Positions 1 to 8,688 of a stretch of 64,000 bases of DNA are shown piece after piece. Each line of letters opens with the position of its first letter. The stretch's first letter is position 1. The position numbers and the translations under genes were made by a program. The stretch spans positions 1 through 64,000 of the forward strand of contig JAFBIW010000012.1 in NCBI GenBank assembly GCA_021531865.1, in the 5' to 3' direction. The DNA is from Butyricicoccus pullicaecorum (GTDB taxonomy: Bacteria; Bacillota; Clostridia; Oscillospirales; Butyricicoccaceae). The notes below the pieces were generated by a model. That model ran no database searches and was not told the DNA's origin. It saw only the letters and a list, made by a program, of their open reading frames with translations.

Positions 1-2
1 CA

Positions 3-1892
3 ACCGGTTACACGACGGACGGCAACTATGAATTGGGCAAGTTGACCGTAACGGACGGCTGCTTTAACGGTTTGGTTACCAAGGGTACAGGGGAAAATGA
101 CATTTCTACCCTTTCTATTTCCGGCGGCGTATACACGATTGCACCGGATAAGGCGTATATTTTAAATGGCCAAACCGTTGTCGGCAATACCGGCAAGGAT
201 CAGAGCAAATATCCTTATATGATTGGTGATCCAATCGGTGAAAATCCGGCAGAGGTTGCCCCTCCGGCATCGGATGCGGAGAATGAGATTAGCGACAACA
301 AGTCCGATGAAGAAAAGAGTATTGCAAATAATGTAACGGCTGCGCTTGCAAACACGTCCGTCAAGGTCGAAAGCGGCGAGATCAGCGCACAGATTGCCAA
401 TCTGGCCAATCAGAATCGCGTCACCAATGAGGAAGCAAAGACCGAACTGAAAGATGCGAATATTGAGGTTCAGGAGACCGATACCGTTACGGTTGTCGTA
501 CAGCCGTATATTGATATTGCGGTCAAGGGCGTTACGATTGCAAACGATGGCAGCAAGACTCTGACGCTGGATGTTTCTGCGATGTATCGCAAAATTGTGA
601 CAACTGAGACCGATACAAGCAACATCAAGACCTCCGGCGATGACCAGAACGCGGTTGTTCTGGAATCTAAACCGCTCGAGATCACGAAGCCGGTTACAAT
701 TTCTGTTCCGGTTCCGGAATCTTTCGCAACGAACGAAACCGTATATGTCCGCCATATCAAGGATGACGGCAAGGAGTACATCTACGAGGGTAAGGTTAAG
801 AACGGCGTTCTGACTTTTGTCAATCCGCACGGCTTCTCTGAATTTATTGTCGGCGTAGCAGCTCCGGTTGCGAAGATCGGAGAAATCGGTTATCCGACGC
901 TTCAGTCTGCCATCGACGAGGTCGAAGACAACGGCACGATCGAGGTTCTGGCCAATGACCTGTCCGCCACCGTTCGCGGCAGAAAGACCTTCACCCTGAC
1001 CGGTGCCGGTGCGGAAACCGCAAAGCTGTCTGCGGCTTCCGGTTACCGTCTGTCCAAGGACGGCAACACCTACACCGTTTCCAAGAAGTCCAGCGGTTCT
1101 TCCTCTGATTCTTCCTCCGAAAAGACTTATTCCGTCTCGGCTGAGAAGTCCAAGAACGGCACGGTCAAGCTGTCCGACGCCAAGGCGGTCAAGGGTGACA
1201 CGGTCACCATCACGGTAAAGCCCGACGACGGCTATGTGCTCGACACGCTGACCGTCATCGACGCGGATGGCGACGAGGTCAAGCTCAAGGACAAGGGCGA
1301 CGGCAAGTACACCTTCACCATGCCCGCGTCCAAGATCACCGTTGAGGCGACCTTCGTTCTCGCCTCCGAGGTGGAGCAGCCGACCCAGCCGACCACGCAT
1401 CTGTTTGCCGACATTGCGGCCGGTTCTTGGATTGACACGGCGGTACAGTACGTCTACGCCAACGGTCTGATGACCGGCGTGAGCGAGACCGAATTTGCGC
1501 CGTCCGCCGCCACCAGCCGCGCGATGATCTGGACGATCCTCGCCCGCCGCAGCGGTGCGGACACCACCGGCGGCGCGAACTGGTACGAAAAGGGTCAGCA
1601 GTGGGCGATCGAAAACGGCATTTCCGACGGCTCGAACCCGTCCGGCAGCATCACCCGTGAGCAGTTAGCCGTCATGCTGTGGCGCACGGTCGGCTGTCCG
1701 CTCGGCGCGGGCGACCTGTCCGCGTTCACCGACGCGAACACGATCAGCGATTACGCGGTCACCGCGATGCAGTGGGCGATTGAAACCGGCCTGATGACCG
1801 GCAACGGCAGCGGCACCCTCGCGCCCAAGGCGGGCGCGACCCGTGCGGAAACCGCCGCCATGCTCATGCGCTTCTGCGAAGCCAACCAGTAA
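3..1892 (+). CDS. SLH-domain cell-surface protein, 5' end outside the window
   Basis: The reading frame is open from the first bases of the window, so the N-terminus lies to the left. The visible 630 residues end in three SLH modules (about the last 165 residues), which bind secondary cell-wall polymer. The motifs WYEKG and ITREQLAVMLWR recur in two other surface genes of this window. Before the anchor lies a Ser-rich linker and a divergent InlB B-repeat module (DGYVLDTLTV followed by FTMPASKITVEATF). The upstream part is acidic and Thr/Val-rich, as in adhesins. No catalytic motif is seen. It is probably an exported adhesin or structural surface protein. A strong terminator follows the stop codon. 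Confidence 0.85.
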   Translation, partial: TGYTTDGNYELGKLTVTDGCFNGLVTKGTGENDISTLSISGGVYTIAPDKAYILNGQTVVGNTGKDQSKYPYMIGDPIGENPAEVAPPASDAENEISDNKSDEEKSIANNVTAALANTSVKVESGEISAQIANLANQNRVTNEEAKTELKDANIEVQETDTVTVVVQPYIDIAVKGVTIANDGSKTLTLDVSAMYRKIVTTETDTSNIKTSGDDQNAVVLESKPLEITKPVTISVPVPESFATNETVYVRHIKDDGKEYIYEGKVKNGVLTFVNPHGFSEFIVGVAAPVAKIGEIGYPTLQSAIDEVEDNGTIEVLANDLSATVRGRKTFTLTGAGAETAKLSAASGYRLSKDGNTYTVSKKSSGSSSDSSSEKTYSVSAEKSKNGTVKLSDAKAVKGDTVTITVKPDDGYVLDTLTVIDADGDEVKLKDKGDGKYTFTMPASKITVEATFVLASEVEQPTQPTTHLFADIAAGSWIDTAVQYVYANGLMTGVSETEFAPSAATSRAMIWTILARRSGADTTGGANWYEKGQQWAIENGISDGSNPSGSITREQLAVMLWRTVGCPLGAGDLSAFTDANTISDYAVTAMQWAIETGLMTGNGSGTLAPKAGATRAETAAMLMRFCEANQ

Positions 1893-1907
1893 TTTTCGAC
1901 GCATCTT

Positions 1908-1940
1908 GCGGGACGATCCTTTCGGATCGTCCCGCTTTTT
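1908..1940 (+). terminator. Rho-independent terminator of the SLH gene
   Basis: A perfect 12-bp stem (GCGGGACGATCC with its complement) around a 4-nt loop is followed by five T residues, 16 nt after the stop codon of the SLH gene. Confidence 0.9.
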
Positions 1941-1956
1941 GCACATTTTTGACATG

Positions 1957-2054
1957 ATCCAATTTTCACTTCAAACAAAAATATGCAATCCATCCTCCTG
2001 GCTCTTCTCGTCCGAAATATGATTCTATCACGGAACGATCGTGAAAAATTGGAT
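1957..2054. repeat. Long-spaced inverted repeat in a 410-base gene-free stretch
   Basis: ATCCAATTTTCAC at 1957-1969 is mirrored by GTGAAAAATTGGAT at 2041-2054 (one extra A), about 70 nt apart; CTTCAA/TTGAAG lies close to each arm. The interval 1893-2306 holds no convincing gene. The only other structure seen is the odd palindrome TGCGGTATTACCGCA near 2078. The repeat could be the ends of a lost element, but no transposase trace is seen. Confidence 0.35.
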
Positions 2055-2306
2055 ATATTGAAGTCAAGAAAAAGACTGCGGTATTACCGCAAAACGCAGA
2101 AATCTGACCGCTGCCGCCACCTGCATCAATGAGACAAACGCCCTGTGCAGTCCGCACTGCCGTTGTGGCGCATCGTACCCTTTTTGACCGAACGGGGGCG
2201 CAAACCGGCTCGAATCCGCTCCTGCTGATCCGATGTCAATTGGTTTCAAATGGGGAAGCAGCGTTCAAGCTCCATATCAAAACAAAACGCAAAAGGGGAT
2301 GAAAAT

Positions 2307-2874
2307 ATGAGGCATTCGATGCGGCGTGTTTTTGCTTGGGTCGCGGCTGCTGCGATGGTTCGGATGTGTCGGAATTAGAAAAGGCCCGCATCTCCATTTT
2401 AGCTTGAATGCGGGAACCAATACGACAGATCAGGCGTATTGTATTTCTCCTTATTATATTGACTGGCAATTCAAAGACGCCAGCTCCTCCCGCAGCGGCA
2501 AGCTCTGGTGGGAGGTGGACGACCCGAGCAATCCGAGCGCGGTCAGCGACGGCAAAAATCCTGCCGGAAATGCCAAACTGAGGGATTGGACGCCCAGTCG
2601 GGTCGTCGGCGCGGAGCCATATGCCGCTGTCAATTTGAATAAAATAACGATCCCCGCAGGCACACAACTCGAAATTCAGCAGATTGGTTATAATGCCATC
2701 GGCACCGGCTGCCAGATTCTCTGGACACATTCCTCCGATGTCGCAGCAGACGGAACAGTCTTGGTTCTACAGTTGACCGCAAAGCCGGACATAGCGACCC
2801 GCATACCGCACGGCAGTCAAAGACCGATCTCCGGTGTCGGGCTTTTCCGTACCGGTCAGTCAACGAAGCCATAA
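2307..2874 (+). pseudogene. Remnant of a secreted protein (start region plus C-terminal domain, out of frame)
   Basis: An ATG at 2307 after GGGGATGAAA opens a basic, Ala-rich start (MRHSMRRVFAWVAAAAM) resembling a signal peptide, but it stops after 23 codons. A second frame runs from about 2370 to 2874 and encodes about 165 residues of a Thr/Ser/Trp-rich, beta-looking domain (for example SGKLWWEVDDP and GTGCQILWTHSSD). The two pieces look like one exported protein that has lost its middle and its reading frame. The family is not recognised. A terminator lies downstream. Confidence 0.4.
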
Positions 2875-2936
2875 GCGCCATTTGTCGAAACGAACGCGCA
2901 AAGCCTGTCCATGCCATCCTGTCTGTTATGATGCAT

Positions 2937-2973
2937 AAAAAGTACCCACTCTGTTAAAAAGTGGGTACTTTTT
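2937..2973. terminator. Bidirectional terminator
   Basis: AAAAAGTACCCAC and GTGGGTACTTTTT form a 13-bp stem around 11 nt. Runs of A and T on both sides let it serve both the upstream plus-strand fragment and the minus-strand kinase gene that ends at 3009. Confidence 0.85.
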
Positions 2974-3008
2974 CTATGTCCGTATTTTTTAATCGGTTTA
3001 TGTTGTAT

Positions 3009-4376
3009 TCAAGTCGGAAGCCGCATCGGCGCCGAATCGGCAGCTTCGAGCATGATTTCAGACACGCCTCCCTCGTGATTGAAAAATCGAACCGAACCGT
3101 GGTGTGCATCCACGATCTGATGAACCAGATGGAGACCTAAAATATGAGGAGCATGTTCGGTTTCTGCCGCTCCGCGCAGAACCTCCAATACCGCCGCCGG
3201 GTAGCCTGCACCATTGTCCTGAACCGACAGCTTAAAGCAATTTCCATCCATTTCGGCACGAACAGTAATCATGCATCCATCCGGATTGTGCCGCGCACTG
3301 TTGACAAGCAGGTTGTCCAGCGCGCGTGTCATCAATTCCCTGTCCATCTTCAGAATCGCCCTGTCAGCAGACTCAGAAATACAGATCTCAACCGAATGAT
3401 TTTCGTCCAAGCCATCGCAGAAAGCGGCAAGGCATTGGCGCAGCCAAGGGCCGACGTTCACCGTCTCCCGGCGAAGCGGATGCGCGTGATACTGCAATTT
3501 GCTGGTCAGGTTCAGATCCTCGACCAGCTTTTTGATTTTCATGCTTTGGATGCGAATGGAGGCCGCTTTCTGTCGGATGACCGCGTCATGCCCATCCTGT
3601 TCGAGCTGCTCCGCATAGCCCACGATCAGCGAGAGCGGGGTGCGGATGTCGTGGGATACGCCGGCGATCCAGTTGGTTCGCGCCGTATCCCGCCGCTCGA
3701 TCATTTTCGCCTGCGCCTGCAAACGTTCACTGGCCTGATTTAATTTTTCCGCCAGTTCTCCCGCAGATCCTGCCGTTTTCAGACAGACGGCGTTCCCCTC
3801 CGCCAGCCGGTCGATTCCCTGTGCGATATCGCGCAGGGGCTTTGCGGCTTTCCAGCCCAGCAGCAGGCAGAAGAACAGGATGATGCCGGCGTCCAACAGC
3901 AGCAGCGGCCCGGTGCCCGACAAAAAAGCGTCGATCAAATGGTTATCCATATAAAAGTCAAATCTGGTTATGCTGCCGCGGGGTAAGCCCGCCACGACAA
4001 GGCCGAAATCATTCCGATAAACCATGACCGGATAATCGTCCAAATACCAGCGGGTGAAGGAAGCGATTTCCGGCACGGTGTAGCTGTGGTTCAGACTTTC
4101 CGGCAGATTTTCCTGCCAGAGGATGGAGCCGTCCGCATCCAGCAGCATCGCCCAGCAGAATGTCGTATCGGACAAAGGAATTTCCGTGTCAAAGCTGCCA
4201 TCCGCCTGCCGCACAAACGAGCTCGTATAGCGGCTCATGGGGTAATAGGTGTTTTGGCGGCTCCCCCAATAGACGACCGTGCCGCCCAGCAGCGCCGCAT
4301 TGACCAGAAGCACCGCCACAACGATGCCGAAGGCCGCGCTGATATAACGGCGGATGATGCGGGATACCGTTTTCAT
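3009..4376 (-). CDS. Sensor histidine kinase of a lantibiotic/antimicrobial-responsive two-component system
   Basis: This 455-residue membrane kinase has transmembrane helices near residues 13-36 and 157-176 that flank an extracytoplasmic sensor of about 120 residues. A HAMP-like linker follows, then a HisKA box with His242 in VSHDIRTPLSL, and a HATPase domain with an N-box (DNLLVNSARHNP) and a G1 box (QDNGAGYP). The ATG at 4376 is chosen because it overlaps the response-regulator stop by 4 nt (ATGA), which is typical of translational coupling. It lies beside LanFEG-like transporter genes, so it probably senses a peptide antibiotic and controls immunity. Its partner regulator is truncated, so signal output may be lost. 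Confidence 0.85.
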   Translation of the reverse strand: MKTVSRIIRRYISAAFGIVVAVLLVNAALLGGTVVYWGSRQNTYYPMSRYTSSFVRQADGSFDTEIPLSDTTFCWAMLLDADGSILWQENLPESLNHSYTVPEIASFTRWYLDDYPVMVYRNDFGLVVAGLPRGSITRFDFYMDNHLIDAFLSGTGPLLLLDAGIILFFCLLLGWKAAKPLRDIAQGIDRLAEGNAVCLKTAGSAGELAEKLNQASERLQAQAKMIERRDTARTNWIAGVSHDIRTPLSLIVGYAEQLEQDGHDAVIRQKAASIRIQSMKIKKLVEDLNLTSKLQYHAHPLRRETVNVGPWLRQCLAAFCDGLDENHSVEICISESADRAILKMDRELMTRALDNLLVNSARHNPDGCMITVRAEMDGNCFKLSVQDNGAGYPAAVLEVLRGAAETEHAPHILGLHLVHQIVDAHHGSVRFFNHEGGVSEIMLEAADSAPMRLPT

Positions 4377-4678
4377 TGCGACGCTTCCTTTCTCAGCCTG
4401 TATCCGATGCCGCGAACCGTCTGAAGCCAGACCGGCTTCGAGGGATCGGCCTCGATCTTCTCCCGCAGATGGCGGATGTGGACATTCAAGCTGTTCTCGT
4501 ACCCATAATATCCACTGCCCCAGACCGCCTGACACAAGGCGTCATAGGTAACGATATGCCCGCGCGCATCTGTCAGCCTTTGCAGAATGGTTCGCTCGGT
4601 AGCCGTCAGCGGCAGCGTGCATTCGTCCCGGTGCACCGTGGCGTCCTGCAAGTTTTTCCATCTAAATTTAAGGTAAAT
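4373..4678 (-). pseudogene. OmpR-family response regulator reduced to its DNA-binding domain
   Basis: Only the linker and winged-helix DNA-binding domain remain: LTATERTILQRL, then NVHIRHLREKIE, then VRGIGYRL. The receiver domain with the phospho-accepting Asp is absent. The frame is closed by a stop at 4679-4681, and the divergent ABC gene begins only 70 nt further on. The only start codon is a TTG at 4651 without a clear ribosome binding site, inside the linker. Receiver-less regulators can bind DNA constitutively, but the abrupt loss exactly beside the divergent promoter looks like a deletion. It overlaps the kinase start by 4 nt. Confidence 0.7.
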
Positions 4679-4684
4679 TTAAGC
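4663..4684. promoter_or_regulatory. Tandem 11-bp repeat, candidate OmpR-type operator
   Basis: TAAATTTAAGG is followed directly by TAAATTTAAGC: ten of eleven bases repeat with an 11-bp period, one helical turn, as in binding sites of OmpR-family dimers. It lies upstream of the ABC transporter genes and within the residual 5' end of the regulator frame, so it may also mark the deletion junction. Confidence 0.45.
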
Positions 4685-4749
4685 GGAAAATCAGCGGAAC
4701 GAAAGGTGCGCCTGCTATGCTGTATCCATCAACCGAAAGGAGCATTGTG

Positions 4750-5349
4750 ATGCGATACATTGTCGAAACGAACGCGCTCAGCAAGACCTACGGAAAACGG
4801 ACTGTGGTGGATCACATTTCTCTGTGGGTGCCGGAGGGCTGTGTTTATGGATTCATCGGCCCAAACGGCGCCGGAAAATCGACCACCATGAAGCTGCTGC
4901 TGGGGCTGGTCAAGCCGACCGATGGACTGGATCCGGCGGGCATTCAGGAAATGCGCACCCTGATCCGTTCCATGCCGGAGCGGAGCGGTGCAACGGTGCT
5001 GCTCTCCAGCCACCTGTTGGGCGAGCTGGAGCAGATCGTCGACCGGGTTGGCGTCATCAACAAGGGACGGCTATTGTTCCAAGGGGAGCTGCGCGAATTG
5101 CAGCGGCACAGCCAGGGTGCGGTTTCCCTCCGTGTCCTGCACCCCGAAAAGGCGCTGCCGGTGCTTTTGACGCATGGCGCTGCCGCGCAGGACGGCTCCT
5201 GCTTCACCCTCCCTGCACTATCTGACGGGCAGCTCGCTCAGCTCACAGAGCAGCTTGCGGCCAGTCACGCGGGGATCGTGGCGCTTACGCGCCATACAAA
5301 ATCTCTGGAGGAAATTTTCTTCCATATAACAGGGGAGGCGGGCGCATGA
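4750..5349 (+). pseudogene. LanF/BcrA-type ABC transporter ATPase missing its catalytic core
   Basis: Start ATG at 4750 with GAAAGGAG 7 nt upstream. The first 50 residues are a normal ATPase start with Walker A (GPNGAGKSTT). KPTDG then joins directly to LDPAGIQEMR, the segment that normally follows Walker B, and the C-terminal LLSSHLLGELEQ H-loop region is normal. The Q-loop, ABC signature and Walker B, about 100 residues, are missing in frame, so the 199-residue product should not hydrolyse ATP. In intact relatives the two join sites read roughly KPT-x-G and PTNGLDPAG, which suggests recombination at short homology. It overlaps the first permease (ATGA). Confidence 0.75.
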
Positions 5350-6092
5350 GCGCGTTTCGTACCGAACTCAAAAAGGCGCGGCGGCGCTTCGATCTGCCTG
5401 TGACCCTCCTGATTTCTCTGGTTGTTCTGATCTGGGCGGCACAGTCCGCGCCGCGCACGGCAGACAATCTGGCGGAGGGGTATTCCGCGCTCTACTATGC
5501 AATTCCCCTGATGAACACGACGGTAATGCCCCTCGGCATGATGGTGCTGGCCAGCCGGATCTGGGATGCAGAGGCCAAGGGCGCCTGCTGCAAGCTGCTG
5601 TTTACGCTGCAAAGCCGGGGCAGTCTGTTTTGCAGCAAGGCCGCGTTGGGCATCCTTGAAAATCTGCTGGTGTGCCTGATCGAGTGCGGCGGTATCCTGC
5701 TGCTGGGCAGGGCAAGCGGATACACGGAAGCCTTTGACCCAACACAGTTTCTCTGGCTCTGCGCCTGCACCTTCGCGGTCAACACCATGCTGTATTTCTG
5801 CGGCCTGTTCCTTGCCATCCGCTTTTCCAATCAGATCGCGGTCATGGCAGTCGGCATCATCGGCAGTCTCTCCGGCCTGTTCGCCGCCTTTCTGCCGAAG
5901 ATCGTCAGCTTTTTCCTGCCGTGGGGCTATTATATCCCGCTGATGGGTGTGCAGATGATCTGGGATTTTGAAACGCGGATCGGCTGGTTTGAGCCTGTGC
6001 CGTTCCGCTTCTGGCTCTTGGGACTGACCCTCCTGCTTGCCGTCCTGTTTGACGCGCTGGGCTGGAACGCACTGCGGAAAAAGGAGGTCTGA
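5346..6092 (+). CDS. Lantibiotic-immunity ABC transporter permease (MutE/EpiE type)
   Basis: This 248-residue ABC-2-type permease has about six hydrophobic helices and a basic N-terminus (MSAFRTELKKARRRFD). It starts inside the stop of the ATPase gene and is followed 2 nt later by a second permease, the FEG arrangement of self-protection transporters that expel lantibiotics or bacitracin-like peptides from the membrane. No lantibiotic precursor or modification gene is nearby, so this would be orphan immunity or resistance. Without a working ATPase in cis it would need a partner from elsewhere. Confidence 0.75.
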   Translation: MSAFRTELKKARRRFDLPVTLLISLVVLIWAAQSAPRTADNLAEGYSALYYAIPLMNTTVMPLGMMVLASRIWDAEAKGACCKLLFTLQSRGSLFCSKAALGILENLLVCLIECGGILLLGRASGYTEAFDPTQFLWLCACTFAVNTMLYFCGLFLAIRFSNQIAVMAVGIIGSLSGLFAAFLPKIVSFFLPWGYYIPLMGVQMIWDFETRIGWFEPVPFRFWLLGLTLLLAVLFDALGWNALRKKEV

Positions 6093-6094
6093 AC

Positions 6095-6826
6095 ATGCTT
6101 CGTTGTATTCGCGCGGAAAACCGCAAGCTGCGCCGTTCGGCCATTTGGCTGGTTTTCCTGATCCTGCCCTTGCTTTCGGCCATTTACGGAACCTTCAACT
6201 TTATTCAGAATCTGGGGATTCTAAAGCGGGAGTGGTACTACCTCTGGACACAGCACACCCTGTTTTACGCAACCTTTTTCTTTGCGCCGTTGATCGCCGT
6301 TTACGCGGCTTACCTGTGGCGTCTGGAGCATTTGGGGCACAACTGGAATCTCATCATGACCGCTCCGGTGCCGCCGTTTCAGCTATATTTTGCCAAATTT
6401 GTTGTTGTGGCAAAGATGACTCTGCTGACACAGGGCTGGGTGTTCGCGCTGTTTCTGATATGCGGAAAGCTGTGGGCGCATATTCCCGGCTGGCCGCCGG
6501 TGGCAATCCTCCTGTGGATGCTGCGCGGATTCGTCGGTGGACTGGTCATCGCCGCCCTGCAGCTCCTGCTCTCTATGGTCATCCGTAGCTTTGCGGTTCC
6601 GGTATTGATCGCGCTGGGCGGCGGCATCGGTGGTATGCTGTTTGTCAGCAAGGGGATGGGGCTCTGCTGGCCTTACGCCTTGATGATCCTCGGCATGAAC
6701 GCCAACAAAACCGAGGACATGGTCGCCGGAGGCATGATCCCATTCTTTGCATCGTGCTGTATGTTCTCCGCCGTGTTTTTTGGAGCGGCAAACCGGATAC
6801 TGACAAAAAACGATGTCAGAACCTGA
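6095..6826 (+). CDS. Lantibiotic-immunity ABC transporter permease (MutG/EpiG type)
   Basis: This 243-residue membrane protein has about six hydrophobic helices. Its start (MLRCIRAENRKLRRSAIW) and the segment HLGHNWNLIMTAPVPP are typical of the second permease of LanFEG transporters. GGAGG precedes the ATG, which lies 2 nt after the first permease. It is the last gene of the plus-strand cluster. No clear terminator was found in the 140 nt that follow, which hold no convincing gene. Confidence 0.75.
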   Translation: MLRCIRAENRKLRRSAIWLVFLILPLLSAIYGTFNFIQNLGILKREWYYLWTQHTLFYATFFFAPLIAVYAAYLWRLEHLGHNWNLIMTAPVPPFQLYFAKFVVVAKMTLLTQGWVFALFLICGKLWAHIPGWPPVAILLWMLRGFVGGLVIAALQLLLSMVIRSFAVPVLIALGGGIGGMLFVSKGMGLCWPYALMILGMNANKTEDMVAGGMIPFFASCCMFSAVFFGAANRILTKNDVRT

Positions 6827-6964
6827 CTGGTATGATACCGTTTTGGGCGACACCCGATCCGCGGGGCTTCCCCCTTCTGCTCGACACAATGACCGAAACA
6901 GCAGGAGCCGCGCATATTTTGACAGCTTCTGCCATGCGGGATATGCAATCGGGCACGCGGCCGC

Positions 6965-7345
6965 TCAGGTCTCGGCCTCCCGCAGGCGTTCGACAACGCT
7001 CTGCTTTGCGGTCTGCCGGTACATGGCGGACGGGATGCCGCAGCCCAGCAGGGCAAGGGCTTTGGTGTCCATTGCGATTTCTTTTCCTGTTTTCGGCGTC
7101 CGGCCGACCGTCGGGAGGGCATAGTTCCACCGGGCGTTGTTGTCATCCATGAAGCTGACCTCACCGTACTCCTTGGCAAAGACGCCCGCGGTGCAAAGGC
7201 CGATGACCGTCCGTTCGCCCGCCGCCTTGACCCTGGGATGGGCGGACAGGGTCTCGATCTGCGTCTCGTCCACATTCTTGAACGCGCCGTGGCTGTAGCT
7301 GCCGACGCTGCGGAACTGGTAGTTCTGGTTTGTTTCATTGTTCGA
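6965..7345 (-). pseudogene. Fragment of a MacB/FtsX-type ABC permease
   Basis: The minus-strand frame carries only the periplasmic core of an FtsX-like permease: SVGSYSHGAFKNVDETQIE, then VFAKEYGEVSFMDD, then GKEIAMDTKALALLG. There is no start codon, no N-terminal helix and none of the C-terminal transmembrane helices. It follows immediately, in another frame, the truncated ATPase at 7335-7673. ATPase and permease halves have been fused by loss of the DNA between them. Confidence 0.65.
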
Positions 7346-7673
7346 TGGGCAGAACGATGTTTTCGTAGACGTTCAGCACCGGGACGAGGTTGTAGCTCTG
7401 AAAGACAAAACCGATCTTCCGGCGGCGGAAAATGGTCAAAGCCTCGTCCTTCAGCGAGAAAATGTCCTTGCCGTCCACGATGACGCTGCCGCCGGTCGGA
7501 CGGTCGAGTCCGCCCAGCATGTGCAGCAGGGTGGACTTGCCCGAACCCGAGGTGCCGACGATGGCGACAAATTCGCCGTGTTCCACGGTAAGATCGACGC
7601 CGTCCAGCGCCCGAACCGCCGTGTCTCCCGCGCCGTAGATCTTGCACAGGTCTTTGGTCTCCAAAATGCTCAT
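7335..7673 (-). pseudogene. N-terminal half of a MacB-type ABC transporter ATPase
   Basis: The ATG at 7673 follows GGAGGG by 7 nt. The product begins MSILETKDLCKIYG, contains Walker A (GTSGSGKSTL) and the Q-loop (GFVFQSYNLVP), and ends after 112 residues at IEQ. The signature motif, Walker B and H-loop are missing; intact relatives have about 230 residues. Its neighbours upstream, the kinase and regulator at 7782-9366, are the usual partners of such transporters. Confidence 0.75.
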
Positions 7674-7689
7674 AGGGGTTCCCTCCAAA

Positions 7690-7729
7690 GGAAAAAAAGT
7701 CTGTATTGTCTTCCGACACTACAGACTTT
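7690..7729 (-). terminator. Terminator or leader attenuator just before the ATPase start
   Basis: Read on the minus strand, AAAGTCTGTA and TACAGACTTT form a 10-bp stem with an inner TGTC/GACA stem and one mismatch. A run of seven T residues follows. It ends about 18 nt before the ATPase start codon, so it either terminates the kinase transcript or acts as an attenuator of the transporter. Confidence 0.7.
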
Positions 7730-7781
7730 ACAACCAAAATCTTTCCACATTCTTTCGGAAATCTTACAGTTTTGGAAGATT

Positions 7782-8687
7782 TCACGCGCCGGGCAGATAC
7801 AGGGAGAAGGTACTGCCCGCGCCCGGCCGGGAGCTGACCTTCACATAGCCGCCCTGCCGCTCGGCGATCCGGCGGACAAGGTACAAACCGATGCCCACGC
7901 CCTCCTCGGTCTGGTGCTCGAGACCACGATAGAACCGCTGGAACACGCGCGGCTGCTCATCCTCGGGGATGCCCGGCCCGGTGTCGCTGACAGAAATGGC
8001 ACAAAACATCGGATAGACCGCCACACCGATGCGGACGGCATCGCCCGCCGGGGTGTACTTGACCGCGTTGTCCAGCAGGTTATAGACGGCTTCCTCCGTC
8101 CATTTGGGGTCAAAGACGGCGTTCGCCCGCACCGCTTCCTGTATGATCTGCACGCCCTTCGCCTCGGCCTTGGGCGCAAGCTGAGAGACGGCGGAGGCGA
8201 GCATGGGCGCGAGCGGCCCGGGCGCGGGATGGAGGGCGATCACGCCCGATTCCAGCCGGGAGGTCTTCACGAGCGCGTCGATCAGCCCCTGCAGCTTTGC
8301 GGCCTGTCTTTCCAGTGCGGAGACGCAGGTGCGGCTTTCCTCCGGGAGCGCCTGCTCGCTCAGAAGCTGGGTGTAGAGGAGGATATTGGAAATCGGCGTT
8401 TTGGTCTGGTGCGAAATGTCGGAGATCAGAGCTTGGAGCTTGTCCTTTTCCGCCTGTACGTTCCGCGCCGAGGTCGTCGCGGCGGCGAGATAGTGGGCCA
8501 GCCGGGTCTCGACGGCGGACAGCAGGCTTTCGTCAAACTGCTTCTCGGTGAAGTCGCCCTGCATGGCCAGCTCGAGCATCCGGTTCAGGTTGTCTATGAT
8601 CCGCCGGGTGCGGCGGCGATCCCAGAGCACCAGCCCGGCGGCCAGCAGAAGCACGGCGGCGATGACCGCGTAGCCATAGGCCGTCAT
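7782..8687 (-). CDS. Sensor histidine kinase, single-membrane-pass type
   Basis: The 301-residue kinase has one N-terminal transmembrane helix (about residues 5-22) and almost no extracellular part. HisKA carries His93 in SDISHQTKTPIS; the HATPase domain has an N-box (NLLDNAVKYTP), DTGPGIPEDE and GVGIGLYLVRR. Kinases of this short-sensor kind usually sense through a partner ABC transporter, here represented only by the broken ATPase/FtsX fragments downstream. Its ATG is 1 nt from the regulator stop, so the two are co-transcribed. Confidence 0.88.
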   Translation of the reverse strand: MTAYGYAVIAAVLLLAAGLVLWDRRRTRRIIDNLNRMLELAMQGDFTEKQFDESLLSAVETRLAHYLAAATTSARNVQAEKDKLQALISDISHQTKTPISNILLYTQLLSEQALPEESRTCVSALERQAAKLQGLIDALVKTSRLESGVIALHPAPGPLAPMLASAVSQLAPKAEAKGVQIIQEAVRANAVFDPKWTEEAVYNLLDNAVKYTPAGDAVRIGVAVYPMFCAISVSDTGPGIPEDEQPRVFQRFYRGLEHQTEEGVGIGLYLVRRIAERQGGYVKVSSRPGAGSTFSLYLPGA

Positions 8688-8688
8688 T

